A stretch of 64,000 nt of DNA from Ligustrum vulgare (lineage: Eukaryota; Streptophyta; Magnoliopsida; Lamiales; Oleaceae): assembly GCA_963555705.1 (NCBI GenBank), contig OY743171.1, positions 15,313,352 through 15,377,351 on the forward strand. The letters are read 5' to 3'. The position numbers were made by a program, and so were the translations under genes. This document shows positions 1 through 11,540 of the stretch, in pieces. The first letter of the stretch is position 1. Each line of letters starts with the position of its first letter. The notes below the pieces were generated by a model that worked only from the letters and a program-made list of their open reading frames with translations, was not told the DNA's origin and made no database searches.

Positions 1-3000
1 CCTCACTGAAGATCGCTTGTTCAAGGTTGAAGATCTAAGATGGACCAAGCTCATCTTATTTGAATCCTTATTTTATGGGCTAAGTCTATGTAGCCCAAAG
101 ATTCTGGATTGGACCATGACGAAATTTTCTCATAGCAACAGACCTAATTAAAATGAAAGTGGAAATCCAAGTACTAAATTGAAAAGGTCAAAAAGTCCGA
201 GGACTCAAAGTGCAATTAAAAGGGGATCAAACAATAATTGAGAGAAAGAAAAAAATAAATAAAAAGGCACCCTTTACAATTGCATAGGTATATATCCTCG
301 CACTTGCAAGACATAAAATTTCAAGTCTATGGGATCACAATAGTTATGCCTATGTGATTGGATAGGCATTCATGCTAGTCGTTATTCATCTTTTGAATTT
401 CAATGGGACTCTTATTTTGACTTTAGTAGGGATTTTTACACGTTTTCACAATTTTTCTGCACTTATAAGTACGTATAATCTCTACACAACTGAGAGGAGA
501 TCAAGAGAAAATAGAGAGCCATATTATTTCAAAATTCGTAGAGTTTCGAAGCAAAAATCAAGAAGAGATCTAAGAACTCTTTGAAGATCAAGAAAATGAT
601 TTTCAGGAAATTGGAATTGAAGATTGAAGATTTACATACTTCATCAAAATTCTTAATTCTTAGTTTCTTACTCACTTCGTCTCGTAAAGATAGACTTGTT
701 TATTTTTTCAAATAGATTAAAAAAATGTAATCAAGGTAGTTGAAAATACAAGTTTTTCTTACATTTTACTAATACATTCCTACTTTCAATAACTTAATAA
801 ATATGATTATTTTATATTTGTTGATAATAATGGATATTAAATAAGAGTATATTAAAAATCTTAAAAATATTTAGATTTTTAATAAGAAAAGTGACTTATT
901 ATTTGGGATGGATAAATAAAGAATACAAGCCTATCTTCACGGGATGTAGGGATTATATTCTTCGGGAGATGTATATATCATTATCTTTTTGTATTGATTC
1001 TTCAATCATGTTCCTTAGCTAGATTTATTGTTAGGACGAACGATTTAGCTATTTAATTTATACTCTTGCTTCGATTCATATTTTTGGATTTACTTTCTAT
1101 ATTAATTGTATTGGATTGAAAAAATTGATTTATTTTCATGAATTGTATAAACATGATTAATTTCATGACACATGTTGCATGTTGATTGAGAAATTGCATG
1201 TAGAACAACACTCAATATTGCCTTTCATGAATTGTTTGTTAATCAAGAAATTGTACATATGGTTGTCCTATGTGATAAGACATTTTTTTTTTTAATTATA
1301 TTGTTGATTGAGAGATTAGAAAATAACATTGAAAGGTGGGTTAATTAACTAAACCTTCAGAAGGTATATAATTGATATTTTAAATTGGATACTTGGACTA
1401 ACAACACAATATCAATTTCAAAATATGAATTAAACATGAGCAAGATTAAGTAGTGAAATTTAGAGTCCTAGCTTGATTACTTGCAATTAAAAATATCTTG
1501 TTCCCAATTAAGATGAAATAGCTAGGTCCTGCATTTGAGCTCACACATTTTATATATAACAGATACACGTAATGCTTTTGGAGTCCTAATACTGTTTTTT
1601 TAAAATTGCTATATGAAGTGATAATTGCACCATACACCCTTTTATCTCCATGCATAAACTAAAATATGCCCCCTTAAAAATCTCACTGAAATTTACATCA
1701 TTTTCATTTTCTCACCCAATTTACGTCCTATGTATCATAAGTGTCCATGTGTGATATTAAGATTTTGTCTTTGATTATCATAAAAATTTGAAAGTATCAT
1801 AATATAATACTTTAAAAGAATATAAATTTCAGTAAATCAGAAGTGTTATAAAATTCTTGGAAGTATCAAGATGTGATACTTCCTGAAGAATGTAAATTTC
1901 ACTTATGCCATAAAAGTAAGGTATTTATATAATTTGATGAAAGAGGAAATTACACTTAAACAGGTTTTTTAAATTTCAACTTCATTAATCAGGGAAACAA
2001 CTTATTTATTCACAAATTAGGCTGTAACTCATTTTTTAATAGCACATTTAAATTTAATAATAATAATAATAATAATATAACTTCTAATTATGGATAATTA
2101 TCGGTCGTTAAGGAAGAGAGAGAATTTATCAAAATAAACTAAAATTTCTCAATTCATCCACGATTCTTTCTTTAAACGGGGTTGTTCATCCACCACTCCC
2201 TCTAGAGTCGTAACTGTGACTTCTACCTCCCCGTTCCATGAAGTAGACTAAATCATACTTACTTCGTCGACTCGTCACCGATAATCTCCCGTCCTAAAAG
2301 TGATTCTCTCACTGATATAGTCCAAAATCTATTTTCCTCCAATATAAGAATATGTGAATCAAGAAATTCTCTGTCCAAAGCAAAATCAATTTCAAAGAAG
2401 GTAATTCAAATTAAAGTTGGTTTTGTTGGTTATGAACCTATTTTATGGAATCATACTTGATGGGTAAGATGTATTTTGAATATATTCTATTTTTATGGCA
2501 TGTTTTTGTGATTATTTTGTAATCTGATTTTAGATTAAATTATTCTTTCAATGGGAGTGTGTTTTGTAACCTGATTATTGTTGGTTTTGAAATGGGTAAT
2601 ATTCTTATTCTGCAAGATCCGTTTTTATCAGACTGTAACCTGTCATTTTTCCCAATTTTACTGAAGTGTTGATTTTTGAATTGATTTTGTATTGTGGCCT
2701 GATTTATAACATGATTGGAACCTAGTTAAATTTTGAATGTTAGATGGATGAGGAAAAAATTCAATATGGTGAATTGTGACTCAGGAAATATGACCTAGAT
2801 TACATGTAATTGTAATATACTCATATACCTATGAAATTGAGTTCTGTTGATTGGTATGTGTTGAAATAATGAATATGTGACCTAGCTTTGTTGATGTGTA
2901 ATGCTCTGAACCACAACCTTTATGTCCTTAAAAATCGAATGTGAACCCCCCAAATTTGTGACAATGATTTGAGGTGGTGTGAAGTGATTTAAGTTTCAGA

Positions 3001-3133
3001 AAATTGTGACATTATCATATATCTATGTGACCTCGAAATCATGTAAATCATGTTAATGTGACCTTATTTAATATTCTCATGCTTTTATATATTCATGTTT
3101 ATCCATAACACAAAATCTTTGTCTTTACTTAGG
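1..3133. other. Gene-poor left flank
   Basis: AT-rich DNA with stops in all frames and no recognisable coding domain. Positions 1780-1920 hold two diverged copies of a short segment (around 'agtatcataatataatac' and 'agtatcaagatgtgatac'), each followed by a similar 'gaa(t/tg)taaatttca' stretch. The word GTGACCT recurs between about 2770 and 3070. Part of the first 350 bases reads like a decayed LTR, but no termini could be fixed. Confidence 0.6.
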
Positions 3134-3328
3134 CTTGATTGTAGTATTTTCATGATTAAATACGCCTAGTACTTGTTGCACCATGACATGAAGTATATGG
3201 CGATGGATTTTGATGCTACATGTGCAAAGATTGATATAGCTGTAACTCTTTACAAGCATCGACAGGTAAAAAAGAGCATGGCTTATAGTAGACAAAGGGT
3301 AGACAGTGTTGGGATCGACGAGGAGTGA
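3134..3328 (+). pseudogene. Ulp1 (C48 SUMO-protease)-like C-terminal fragment
   Basis: A frame of about 64 codons runs from just after an acceptor-like 'tacttag' to a TGA at 3326. It begins LDCSIFMIKYA, which resembles the DCG(I/V)F...K motif around the catalytic cysteine of Ulp1/C48 proteases. A TAG directly after KYA breaks it. The remainder (MAMDFDA, KIDIAVTLYKH) resembles the C-terminal helices seen in Ulp1-like domains carried by plant genes and some MULE transposons. No upstream Ulp1 histidine or aspartate exon was recognised, so this is a remnant, either of a host gene or of a transposon-captured copy. Element A is inserted about 165 bases downstream. The family call rests on a short motif and is tentative. 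Confidence 0.4.
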
Positions 3329-3735
3329 ATTTCTCTGCAATCAGTACTCAAAATATTGTATATTGCCCCCAATTTTGTTTAATATTCGAATTGAAAGTTG
3401 TACTGGAATTGACCTAATGTAGTGAAATACAATGTTTTTTTTTTATTTTATGTACAAACTCTTTGGTTTATGGAATTTTATCTGATTAGTTAGTGATGTG
3501 ATCCTGACCACGAATACAAGCCCGCCCAAAGATCCGTTGATGATCAAAGGAGTACTGATGACTCGATTGCAAACGAAGAGGGCCAACAAAGCAATGGACA
3601 AGCTAGTACAAGAAACGGTGGACAAAACTATGTTCATGGCTGCAAAAGAAGCAAGTTCCATGTTGGAGACTAGTCGAGACGACGAGTGGATCAACCTCAT
3701 TCAAGCCGTCGAACGAAGTTGTGAAGTTTTAGAAT

Positions 3736-3922
3736 TATGGCCGTGACCCTATAATGCTTATGGCCGTAACTAGTCTACTGCTGAAAATTGAAATGCCGAA
3801 AAGTTTGACTTACGGCCGTAACTCAATATGTGTCACGGCCGTAATGTGGCCTCGGGTGAAAATAAGTTTTTCAGGAAAAAATGATTTACGACCGTAAATT
3901 AAGTCTCACGGCCGTAACTATC
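3736..3922. repeat. TTACGGCCGTAA-type palindrome cluster in A 5' LTR
   Basis: Six exact or one- to two-base variants of the palindrome (for example ttacggccgtaac near 3811, cacggccgtaatg near 3834, ttacgaccgtaaa near 3889). They lie upstream of the LTR TATA box, so in U3. Confidence 0.8.
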
Positions 3923-4024
3923 AATACGCGTGAACTCCTTAATTTTCTATTATTTTTATTTCTTTCCATATTTGAGCAATTTCCTTCCTAGTTGAATTAG
4001 GGTTCCTAAAGCCAGATTTGACCC

Positions 4025-4032
4025 TATTTAAA
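4025..4032 (+). promoter_or_regulatory. Element A LTR TATA box
   Basis: TATTTAAA within 'ccctatttaaaggg', downstream of the palindrome cluster and about 350 bases before the LTR end. The same motif is kept in the 3' LTR at 22827-22834. Confidence 0.55.
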
Positions 4033-4381
4033 GGGATGTAATTTTCATTATTAGGGAGACTATTATTGATATTATTGTGAGGCAAATTTGCTTTCAAACT
4101 CTATTCTTCATTGAATACAATTCGAACTTGGGAGTTAATCTTGTTTGTTCAAATCTCGATGAGAATTAATATTGCTTGTGATCAAGAGGTCAATATATCT
4201 CTGTGATTCTATTGGTTGCTTGGTTCAATTGATTTTAATTGGATCCATAAATCGTGATTCTTTGGCGTTCTTAGGTCGATTCAATATTTTGTGGGTTGCG
4301 TAGCTACAATTGCTACGTGGTTCACATCAGTTAGTGATTTATATTTTAGCATAGAACCCTTTGCTACGTGGTTAGCATCAG

Positions 4382-4400
4382 TTATTTGATATTCAAATAA
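4382..4400. other. Perfect short hairpin directly after A 5' LTR
   Basis: TTATTTGA-TAT-TCAAATAA: 8-bp perfect arms and a 3-base loop, beginning one base after the CATCA end, where a tRNA primer-binding site would be expected. No initiator-Met or Asp primer site is visible here, unlike in elements B, C, D and E. Confidence 0.6.
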
Positions 4401-4808
4401 AATTTTGTTTGTTTCGTTATTCTAGTAGTTGAATTTTCGAAAAAAAAAACGAAAACTTCAACAGCAAAAGAAAAAAAAAATCAGTCAATTTTTTTATATT
4501 TGATTTCAAGAATTATCTTCTTGAATCAATCTTATTTCCCATAAAAAGTGTCAAGTCCTTTATAGAATCAAAATTCCATACTCTCAAGATCTTCGATTTT
4601 TCCAACAAGTTAGTAAATTCTCACTCATACTTGGTTTGAATCATTCGAGTTTAAACTTGTTTGAGTTCGGATTCGTTCTTTAAAGCAATTGAGGTGAAAG
4701 CCATTGAGTGGAAAAATGCCAGAGATGTGAGATCAATAGAGGGTGAAAGCCAAAATTGAGTGATACACGAGCGAAATACACGTAAGGCATATATTACTTA
4801 GTTTTAGG

Positions 4809-5835
4809 ATGTCGGAAAATTCTACTACAGAAAAGAACGGCGATCAAGTCAACATTATGGAAGAGATGACACAACGCTTTGAGAAGATGCTTGGGGATAT
4901 GTCGGGCAGAATTGGAAGGTTAGAGCGGCCTAGGGAAGCGCCCAATGTGCGGAGACAATTGGGGTGTGGTCATAGGATAGAGACGGAGGGAGAAGATGAA
5001 TTTGATGGGTTTGATGATGGGGCACTCATAGATAGAGAGGTTAGGCATGAACGACGGTAGAGAGGTTGTTGGGGATCGACTGGATCGTGGCATGAATAAT
5101 ATCAAAACAACAATTCCTTCCTTTAAGGGCCGGAGTGATCCAGAACAATACTTAGAGTGGGAGAAAACGATTGAGTTGATATTCGATTGCTACAGCTATA
5201 CGGAGGAGAAAAAGGTTAAGGTTGCAGTTCTTGAATTCACTGATTATACATTTACTTGGTGGGATCAATTAGCAACTTCTAGGAGGCGAAATTGTGAGAG
5301 GCCTATTAGTACATGGGGTGAATTAAAGGCTGTCATGAGGAAGAGATTTATCCCTAGTCATTACAATAGGGAACTTCATCAAAAATTACAAAGTCTTTAT
5401 CAAGGTTCTAAGAGTGTCGAGGATTATCATAAGGAGATGGAGATGTTGATGCTTAGAGCCAATGTGGAAGAGGATGGGGAGGCCAATATGGCCCGTTTCT
5501 TGAATGGGATGAATAAAGAAATAGCAAATGTGGTTGAATTGCAATACTATGTGGAGCTATAAGATATGCTTCATATGACCATGAAAGTGGAGAAGCAATT
5601 GAAGAGAAAAGGGACAGCTAAGTATCAGTCGGGTTCTTCGGGTTCTAATCCATCTTGGAAGCCGAAGTGGGAAAATAAAGGAGCTGTGATTGTTTCGAAG
5701 GAGAAGATTTAGCTAACAAAGGGAAAGGAGGAGTCCGTTAACAAATTTCCACCCAAAGGGGCACCTTAGCCATCTAGGAGTAGAGATATCCAATGCTTCA
5801 AATGCTTGGGAAAAGGACATGTGGCTTCTCAATGC
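4809..5835 (+). pseudogene. gag: Element A gag (capsid and nucleocapsid), broken
   Basis: Gag packages element RNA into virus-like particles in the cytoplasm. The frame opens with ATG at 4809 (MSENSTTEKNGDQ), with an acidic, coiled-coil-like N-terminal part. It shifts frame near 5050 into a retrotransposon-gag capsid segment (5090-5560; landmarks YLEWEKTIELIF, WWDQL, KRFIPSHY, GSKSVEDY). TAA at 5560 and further stops near 5710 and 5767 interrupt the link to a CCHC zinc knuckle, CFKCLGKGHVASQC, at 5794-5835. Element C encodes a related knuckle but has lost the capsid segment. Nothing here should make a full-length product. Confidence 0.85.
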
Positions 5836-6775
5836 CCTAATAGACGTTTCATTACCATGCGAGCGGAAAGAGCTTGGGAAAGTGGCAGGGATGAAGAGGA
5901 CTACAATGACATGCCCACTTTGGAGGAAGCTAGTGATAATGAGGAATTGTTATCCGGGGAGATTGGACCGTTATTAGTAGCGAGGCGAGCCCTTAGTGCT
6001 CAAGTCAACGTGGATGACGTGGAGCAACAGAGGGAGAACATATTTCATACACGGTGTCGTGTCCAAGACAAGGTATGTAGTATGATTATTGATGGTGGTA
6101 GTTGTACGAATGTTTCTAGCACCACACTAATTAAGAAATTAGGATTACCATTGTTGAAGCATCCATCACCTTATAGACTTCAGTGGTTAAATGATAGTGG
6201 TGAAATTAAGGTGAATAGGAGGGCGTTAGAGAATTTTTCGATTGGTAGCTATATGGATGAAGTAATGTGGTTCCTATGCAAGCCGGGCACATTTTGTTGG
6301 GTAGGCCTTGGTAATATGATAGGAAGGTGACACATGACGGGTATAAAAATAGATATAATTTTACCAAGGATGGGAGAAATATAACACTTACACCATTGAC
6401 ACCATCACAAGTTTATGCAGATCAAGTTAAATTGAAGAATGATGAAGAACAAAGGGTGAGGAAACTTGAGAAAAAGAGAGTTGAGGCCACGACCTCAGGA
6501 AAAAGAGAGGAAAAGAGGGTTGGAGCCACGACTCCAGAAAAAGGAGAGGCGATAGAAAAAAAGAGTGTTGGGGTACATACCTCAGAAAAAGGAGAGGGAG
6601 CGAAGAGTGCCAGAAAAGAAAAATCAAAAGTGAGTTTCTATGCAAAAAGTAGTGAAATCAAGAAGGCTTTCGTGGAAAATCGACCAATGGTCCTTTTGTT
6701 GTACAAGGAGTCATTCATTTCCCTTGAGGAAACTAACATATCCCTCCCTAGTTTGGCTATTTCTCTCTTGTAGGA
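5836..6775 (+). pseudogene. pro: Element A retropepsin-like protease region, broken
   Basis: Continues the gag frame after the zinc knuckle. A retropepsin-like aspartic protease follows: CSMIIDGGSCTNV around 6073-6110 stands where the catalytic D-(S/T)-G would be (here D-G-G), then KLGLPLLKHPSPY. The flap and LLGRP region near 6280-6310 is damaged by a frameshift (stop at 6328). The next frame (6327-6773) is a lysine/glutamate-rich linker with three repeats of a VEATTSEKGE-like unit, also present in element C. It ends just before the reverse transcriptase. Element C has the closest visible relative of this segment. Confidence 0.75.
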
Positions 6776-6777
6776 AT

Positions 6778-7657
6778 TTGACGATGTATTTTCGGAGGAT
6801 ATACCTAGTGGGTTACCACCCATTCGAGGTATTGAGCATCAGATTGATTTTGTACCTGGAGCAGTCATTCCAAACCAGCCGGCTGATAGAAGTAATCCCG
6901 AGGAGAAGAAGGAGCTTCAAAGGCAAGTGGAGGAATTGATGAGCAAGGGGTACATAAGGGAGAGCATGAGTCCACGTGCCGTACCCGTATTACTTGTGCC
7001 AAAGAAAGACAGGACTTGGAGAATGTGTGTTGATTGTAGAGCCATCAACAACATAACGGTAAAGTATCGTCATCCTACTCCTAGGTTAGATGATATGTTG
7101 GATGAATTGCATGGCTCTAGCATATTTAGTAAAATTGATCTTAAAAGTGGATATCACCAAATCCGTATGAGGGAAGGCGATGAGTGGAAAACTACTTTTA
7201 AAACTAAATATGGCTTGTATGAATGGTTAATTATGCCGTTTGGACTTATCAATGCACCTAGCACTTTTATGCGCATAATGAATCATGTTTTACGTACATT
7301 TATAGGTAAATTCGTTGTAGTTTACTTCGATGATATCTTGGTGTACAGTAAAATCTTAGAAGATCATGTAGAACATGTTAGGTGTGTGTGCTTGTGGTGT
7401 TGAGGAAATAACAACTTTTTGCTAATTTTAAAAAGTACAGTCTTTGCATGAAAAAAATTGTGTTTCTTGACTATGTGGTTAGTGCAAAGGGAATAGAAGT
7501 AGATGAGGAAAATGTCAAAGCTATTAAAGAATGGCCAACACCTAAAAGCATAACTGAGGTTAGAAGTTTTTATGGCTTGGCTAGTTTTATAGGCATTTTG
7601 TTAAGGATTTTAGCACAATTGCTGCACCACTCACAGAAATTGTCAAAAAAAGTGTAG
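6778..7657 (+). pseudogene. pol: Element A reverse transcriptase, frameshifted
   Basis: A continuous reading from [16 protein letters not shown] (6778) to 7403 covers the connection and the palm and fingers domains: [53 protein letters not shown], and the active site [10 protein letters not shown] at about 7322-7350. A shift near 7390 moves to the thumb (IVFLDYVVSAKGIEVDEENVK, 7448-7657), with another shift near 7590. The catalytic motif itself is preserved, but the frame is not. Confidence 0.9.
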
Positions 7658-8100
7658 GTTTTAAATGGGGTGTAGAACAGGAGCATGCATTTGAGACCTT
7701 CAAAAATATGTTGTGTAAAGCACCGATTTTATCACTCCCTAACTTTGACAAGGCTTTTGAGATTGTATGTGATGTCTCAGGGCTAGGTATTGGAGCTGTT
7801 TTAATGCAGGATCGAAGGCCAATAACCTATTTTAGTGAGAAGCTAAATGGGGCTTCTCTTAATTACCCCACATATGACAAGGAGTTCTACTCACTCGTGC
7901 GGTCTTTGGAGACATGGCAACATTACTTGTGGCCATGGGAGTTCGTGATTCACACTGATCATGAGTCCTTGAAGCATTTGAGGGGTCAAGATAAGCTGAG
8001 TAAGAGACATGCAAGGTGGGTAGAGTTCATCGAGACCTTTCCCTATGTCATCTAGTACAAACAATGTAAGGAAAATGTGGTGGTAGGTGCATTGTCTCGA
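7658..8100 (+). pseudogene. pol: Element A RNase H domain
   Basis: RNase H removes the RNA strand during reverse transcription. The segment from 7708 reads [20 protein letters not shown], then [38 protein letters not shown] and [11 protein letters not shown], the usual gypsy RNase H order with its acidic residues visible. A TAG at 8053 interrupts the link to VVGALSRR, the usual junction with integrase. Confidence 0.88.
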
Positions 8101-8542
8101 AGGTATGTACTTTTAACTTCTTTGAATGCTAAATTGCTTGGGTTTGAATACATTAAGGACATGTATGCTAATGATCCGGACTTTTCTAGTATTTATGATT
8201 CATGTGGTAAGGGGGCAGTGGATAGATTCTTTAAACATGATGATTAATTATTCCTGGAAAATAAATTGTGTGTCCCTAGGTGTTCAATGAGAGAGTTACT
8301 TGTGAGAGAGGCCCATAGCGGAGGTTTAATGGGTCATTTTGGGGTTAAAAAGACCTTTGAAATCCTAAGTGAACATTTCTATTGGCCTAAGATGAAGATT
8401 GATGTGGTTCAGGTTTGTAGTAGATGCATTACTTGCAAGAAGGCAAAATCTAGGATTAAACCCCATGGATTATATATGCCTTTACCCGTCCCTAGTGAGC
8501 CTTGGGTCGATATCTCTATGGATTTTGTTTTGGGATTACCTA
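8101..8542 (+). pseudogene. int: Element A integrase, N-terminal half, cut by B
   Basis: The HHCC zinc-binding domain of gypsy integrase is readable at 8266-8450: AHSGGLMGHFGVKKT, HFYWPKM, CSRCITCKKAKS. It leads into the catalytic core start PWVDISMDFVLGLP, which includes the first catalytic aspartate. A TAA near 8246 precedes it. The frame is broken exactly at the B insertion (duplication ACCTA, 8538-8542) and resumes in phase at 21404 with [16 protein letters not shown]. Confidence 0.9.
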
Positions 8543-9630
8543 TGTAGCGACCAAGAATTTTTCACGCGATTAAATAATTATTTTAAAATTTCGAAAACCG
8601 GGTCGCTGCGATCTCACCCATTTTAAGTTAACGTCACGACGCATTCGTCTAACCAAATCGAGAAATATCGAGTTGATTCGATTTTAAATTAAATTTCGAA
8701 TTTCCAAAATTTTATTATTTTATTTATTTATTTATTTAAATTATTATTTTCAAAATCATTTTTAATCCCAAATTACGTCAAGTTCATTTTATCAGATTCA
8801 TCCTTTCGACCCAGTTGAATTCACGTGTGAATTTTCCTCGAACTACGTGCATTACTTGCCTAGGTTTTTACAAGACCAACCCCCATCCATGACATCCATC
8901 CCATACTTCACCAACTCCATAATTCATCCTCACACTCCCTATACATCCTCCCTCAACACAATCAATTCACCATCAATAAATCACAGCCCCATTTCCACCA
9001 TCACCACCACCACCACCTCAATCACAACCAGCCACCGACCAACCACTGCAACCAGCTAAGCTCCATTGCAGCCTCTTCCCAACATCACCAACACAACCAC
9101 TTCGACCCACCATTTATCACCTACAGCACCGCCACTAGCCGCCACCGTCACCACCTCAATCACCACTGCTCAACCACATCCAACGCACCTCCTTCCCCAT
9201 CAATCATCATCATCATCATCATCATTACCACTCACACAGCCACCACCTCCATTTTCGCACCCACTGCACAACCCATTTCCACCATCACCACCGGCATCAG
9301 CATCACCACCCAAAACCACAGCCCAGTCACCAAACCCGCACCAAATCCTTACCCAAATCAAACCATAAACCAAGAATAGACTACACTAGAATATTACCTC
9401 GACCTTGACCCATCTCTAGCCAGATTCTCGCCGGAACAAACTCCAATTTGCCCAACCGAGCCTTGATTTTCTGCCCAAAAACCCGCTTCAAATTCTGCCC
9501 ATTTAGCTCTGTTCGCCCCTCCTCGTTGCCACCACTCGACGGCGACACCCCACCGAAAAAACGCCGGTGCTAGCTGGAACGGGCAGAGTTTCGCCCTCCG
9601 TCGCTCTCTCTTTCCGCTCCTTTGTCTGTA

Positions 9631-9766
<136 letters not shown>

Positions 9767-9959
9767 TTAAATTTACTTTTGTGAAATTTGCATCTTAGTC
9801 CCCATCTTTTGAAACCGTTCAATTCAGTCCCTGCCGATTTAATTCATTTGATTTTAAGCCCCAAATCTTGAAATGATCATTTCAGTCCCTTATGTTTTAA
9901 AATGATTATTTTAACACCTGAAGTTTTAAATTATTTAAGCTTTCAATAATAAACTTTCA

Positions 9960-10095
9960 AAATATTCATGTTAGTCCCTCAACTTTCAAATTATTCATTT
10001 TAATCCCTCAACTTTCAAATTAGTCATTTTAGTCCCTCAACTTTCAAAGTATTCATTTTAGTCCCTCAACTTTCAAATTATCAATTTCAGTCCCC
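9960..10095 (+). repeat. Tandem ~30-bp units in B LTR
   Basis: Four to five copies of a unit around 'agtccctcaactttcaaa' with variable AT-rich joints. The same array occurs in the 3' LTR at about 20305-20440, so it is ancestral to the LTR pair. Confidence 0.85.
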
Positions 10096-10712
10096 AAATT
10101 GTAATTTATCATTTTAACTATAAATTTCAAAAGACTAATTCGACTTAATCTTCTAATTGGCTAGACGAAGCGTACGGAGAATTAAAGAATTGAAGTCGTT
10201 TCCTGCTCAACTGTGCACTCGTCAAGTTTAAGGTAGACTCGCCCCTATTAATTGATTTAAATTATGATTGCATGTGAATGCGTATGTTATGTGACTTATG
10301 TGAAAGTCATTTTTATGAAAAGAGAAAAGAATGTATTTCTTCGGAAATATTTATGTTGAGATGAGAATATATTTCTTATGAAATATTTATGTCGTTATGC
10401 TTGTCATAACTTACTTGCTTTATGCATGAGAAAGAAAGAAAGAAGAGAATATCTTGCAAGATAAATGATGATGTTATGCATAACTTATGTGCCGTATGTG
10501 CACGAGAAGAAAGAGCAACCCACACAATATTAATGGCACGATTCATTATTTCGAATTGTTTCATAAATGTTTTCAATTTTATCGACCATTACAGTATTTA
10601 ATGTTGCCAAAAAATGAATTTCAGTTATTTCTTCCGCAAAAATATTATTTGAAAAGTTAAATCAGACGATGACGTGGTGAACCGGGTATTTAGAACTCGG
10701 GGCGCTACAGCT

Positions 10713-10725
10713 TGGTATCAGAGCC
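10713..10725 (+). other. Element B primer-binding site (initiator tRNA-Met)
   Basis: TGGTATCAGAGCC, the complement of the 3' end of plant initiator tRNA-Met, three bases after the 5' LTR. Confidence 0.9.
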
Positions 10726-11540
10726 AGTCTGCGTTTCTGTAGACTGGCAAATTTTCAAAAGAGAAATTTCAAGAAACAGTTTTCATTATTTAATTATTAT
10801 TGATGAAGATTGCCACCGCCATCACTCGTCCCACCAACTCCGAGGTAAAGAAGTTTATGATGTTTAACGTTATTTCAGTATTTCAGATATTTATTTTAAT
10901 GATTTATGAGAAAGAATGAAGAGAAAGAGATTGTATCCGAATAAGAAAGAAAGAAAGAAATGAGTTTCGGAGTATAACTAGAAATTTCATCCGAATCAGA
11001 AAGAAAAGAAAAGAAAGAGAACGAGCGTTGAGCATAATGGGAATAATATGATTTAAGAATGATTTTATAATAATTTTTGTCCTTGAACTTAGAAATGATG
11101 AACCCTAGCTGGACTTTGCATAATTGATTTTAGACATGGCACCATTTACGAAGAGTCAATAGAAAGGATTAGACAATATTTTCGGAATATCTATCGTTTA
11201 GACTGACACCTCATGTAAAGATATGTGACCACATATCGACTATTGTGCCGCGTTATGAGGTCATGCATAGTGATTTTAGAGCAACTGTTGCGAGAATTCA
11301 TTAGTCACTTGTTGTCAACATTTTCAGTAAATCGACGAGAAATAGCAAGCCAGTTTTATGAGATTGTGATGAGATGATGAAAGTGTAAGTAATATGATTT
11401 TATTGAGACTTTTATGAGAAGAATTATGAAATTTGAGATTTAAAGTTTTGATTCTAAATTATTGGGAATTAAGAATTGATATTGTGTTTGAGTAAGTGAA
11501 TTATTCCTCTATTTTGAGAGAAATTTATAATGTTGTTTGG
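10726..11540 (+). other. Element B leader / lost gag region
   Basis: Follows the primer site. A possible start (ATGAAGATTGCC near 10803) soon runs into stops, and no capsid or zinc-knuckle motif could be read. The region ends at the TTTGG duplication flanking element C (11536-11540). Confidence 0.6.

Larger units (their letters stand above)
3494..4380 (+). repeat. Element A 5' LTR
   Basis: It begins TGATGTGATCC and ends CATCA. It aligns along its length with 22245-23170, with frequent substitutions and an indel inside the TTACGGCCGTAA cluster. The terminal segment 'gctacgtggtt..catcagtta' is duplicated 52 bases apart (near 4309 and 4361). The first ~230 bases continue the pol C-terminal frame (up to LELWP then stop). 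Confidence 0.85.

Noticed and set aside
1446..1655. 69-codon minus frame and similar short frames in AT-rich DNA throughout 1-3 kb, 24 kb, 36-40 kb
   Set aside because: Length expected by chance, no domain, no start context, no homologue within the window.
4328..4335. CATCAGTTAG in A LTRs as LTR end plus GTTAG target duplication
   Set aside because: The same sequence follows the motif in both LTRs and LTR homology continues about 40 bases further, so it is internal; the end at 4380 was preferred.
8847..9368. Two plus-strand frames rich in proline, threonine and serine
   Set aside because: They lie inside the element B LTR in a CCA/CAC low-complexity stretch and recur, altered, in the 3' LTR (19224-19787). 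No domain and no conservation of frame.
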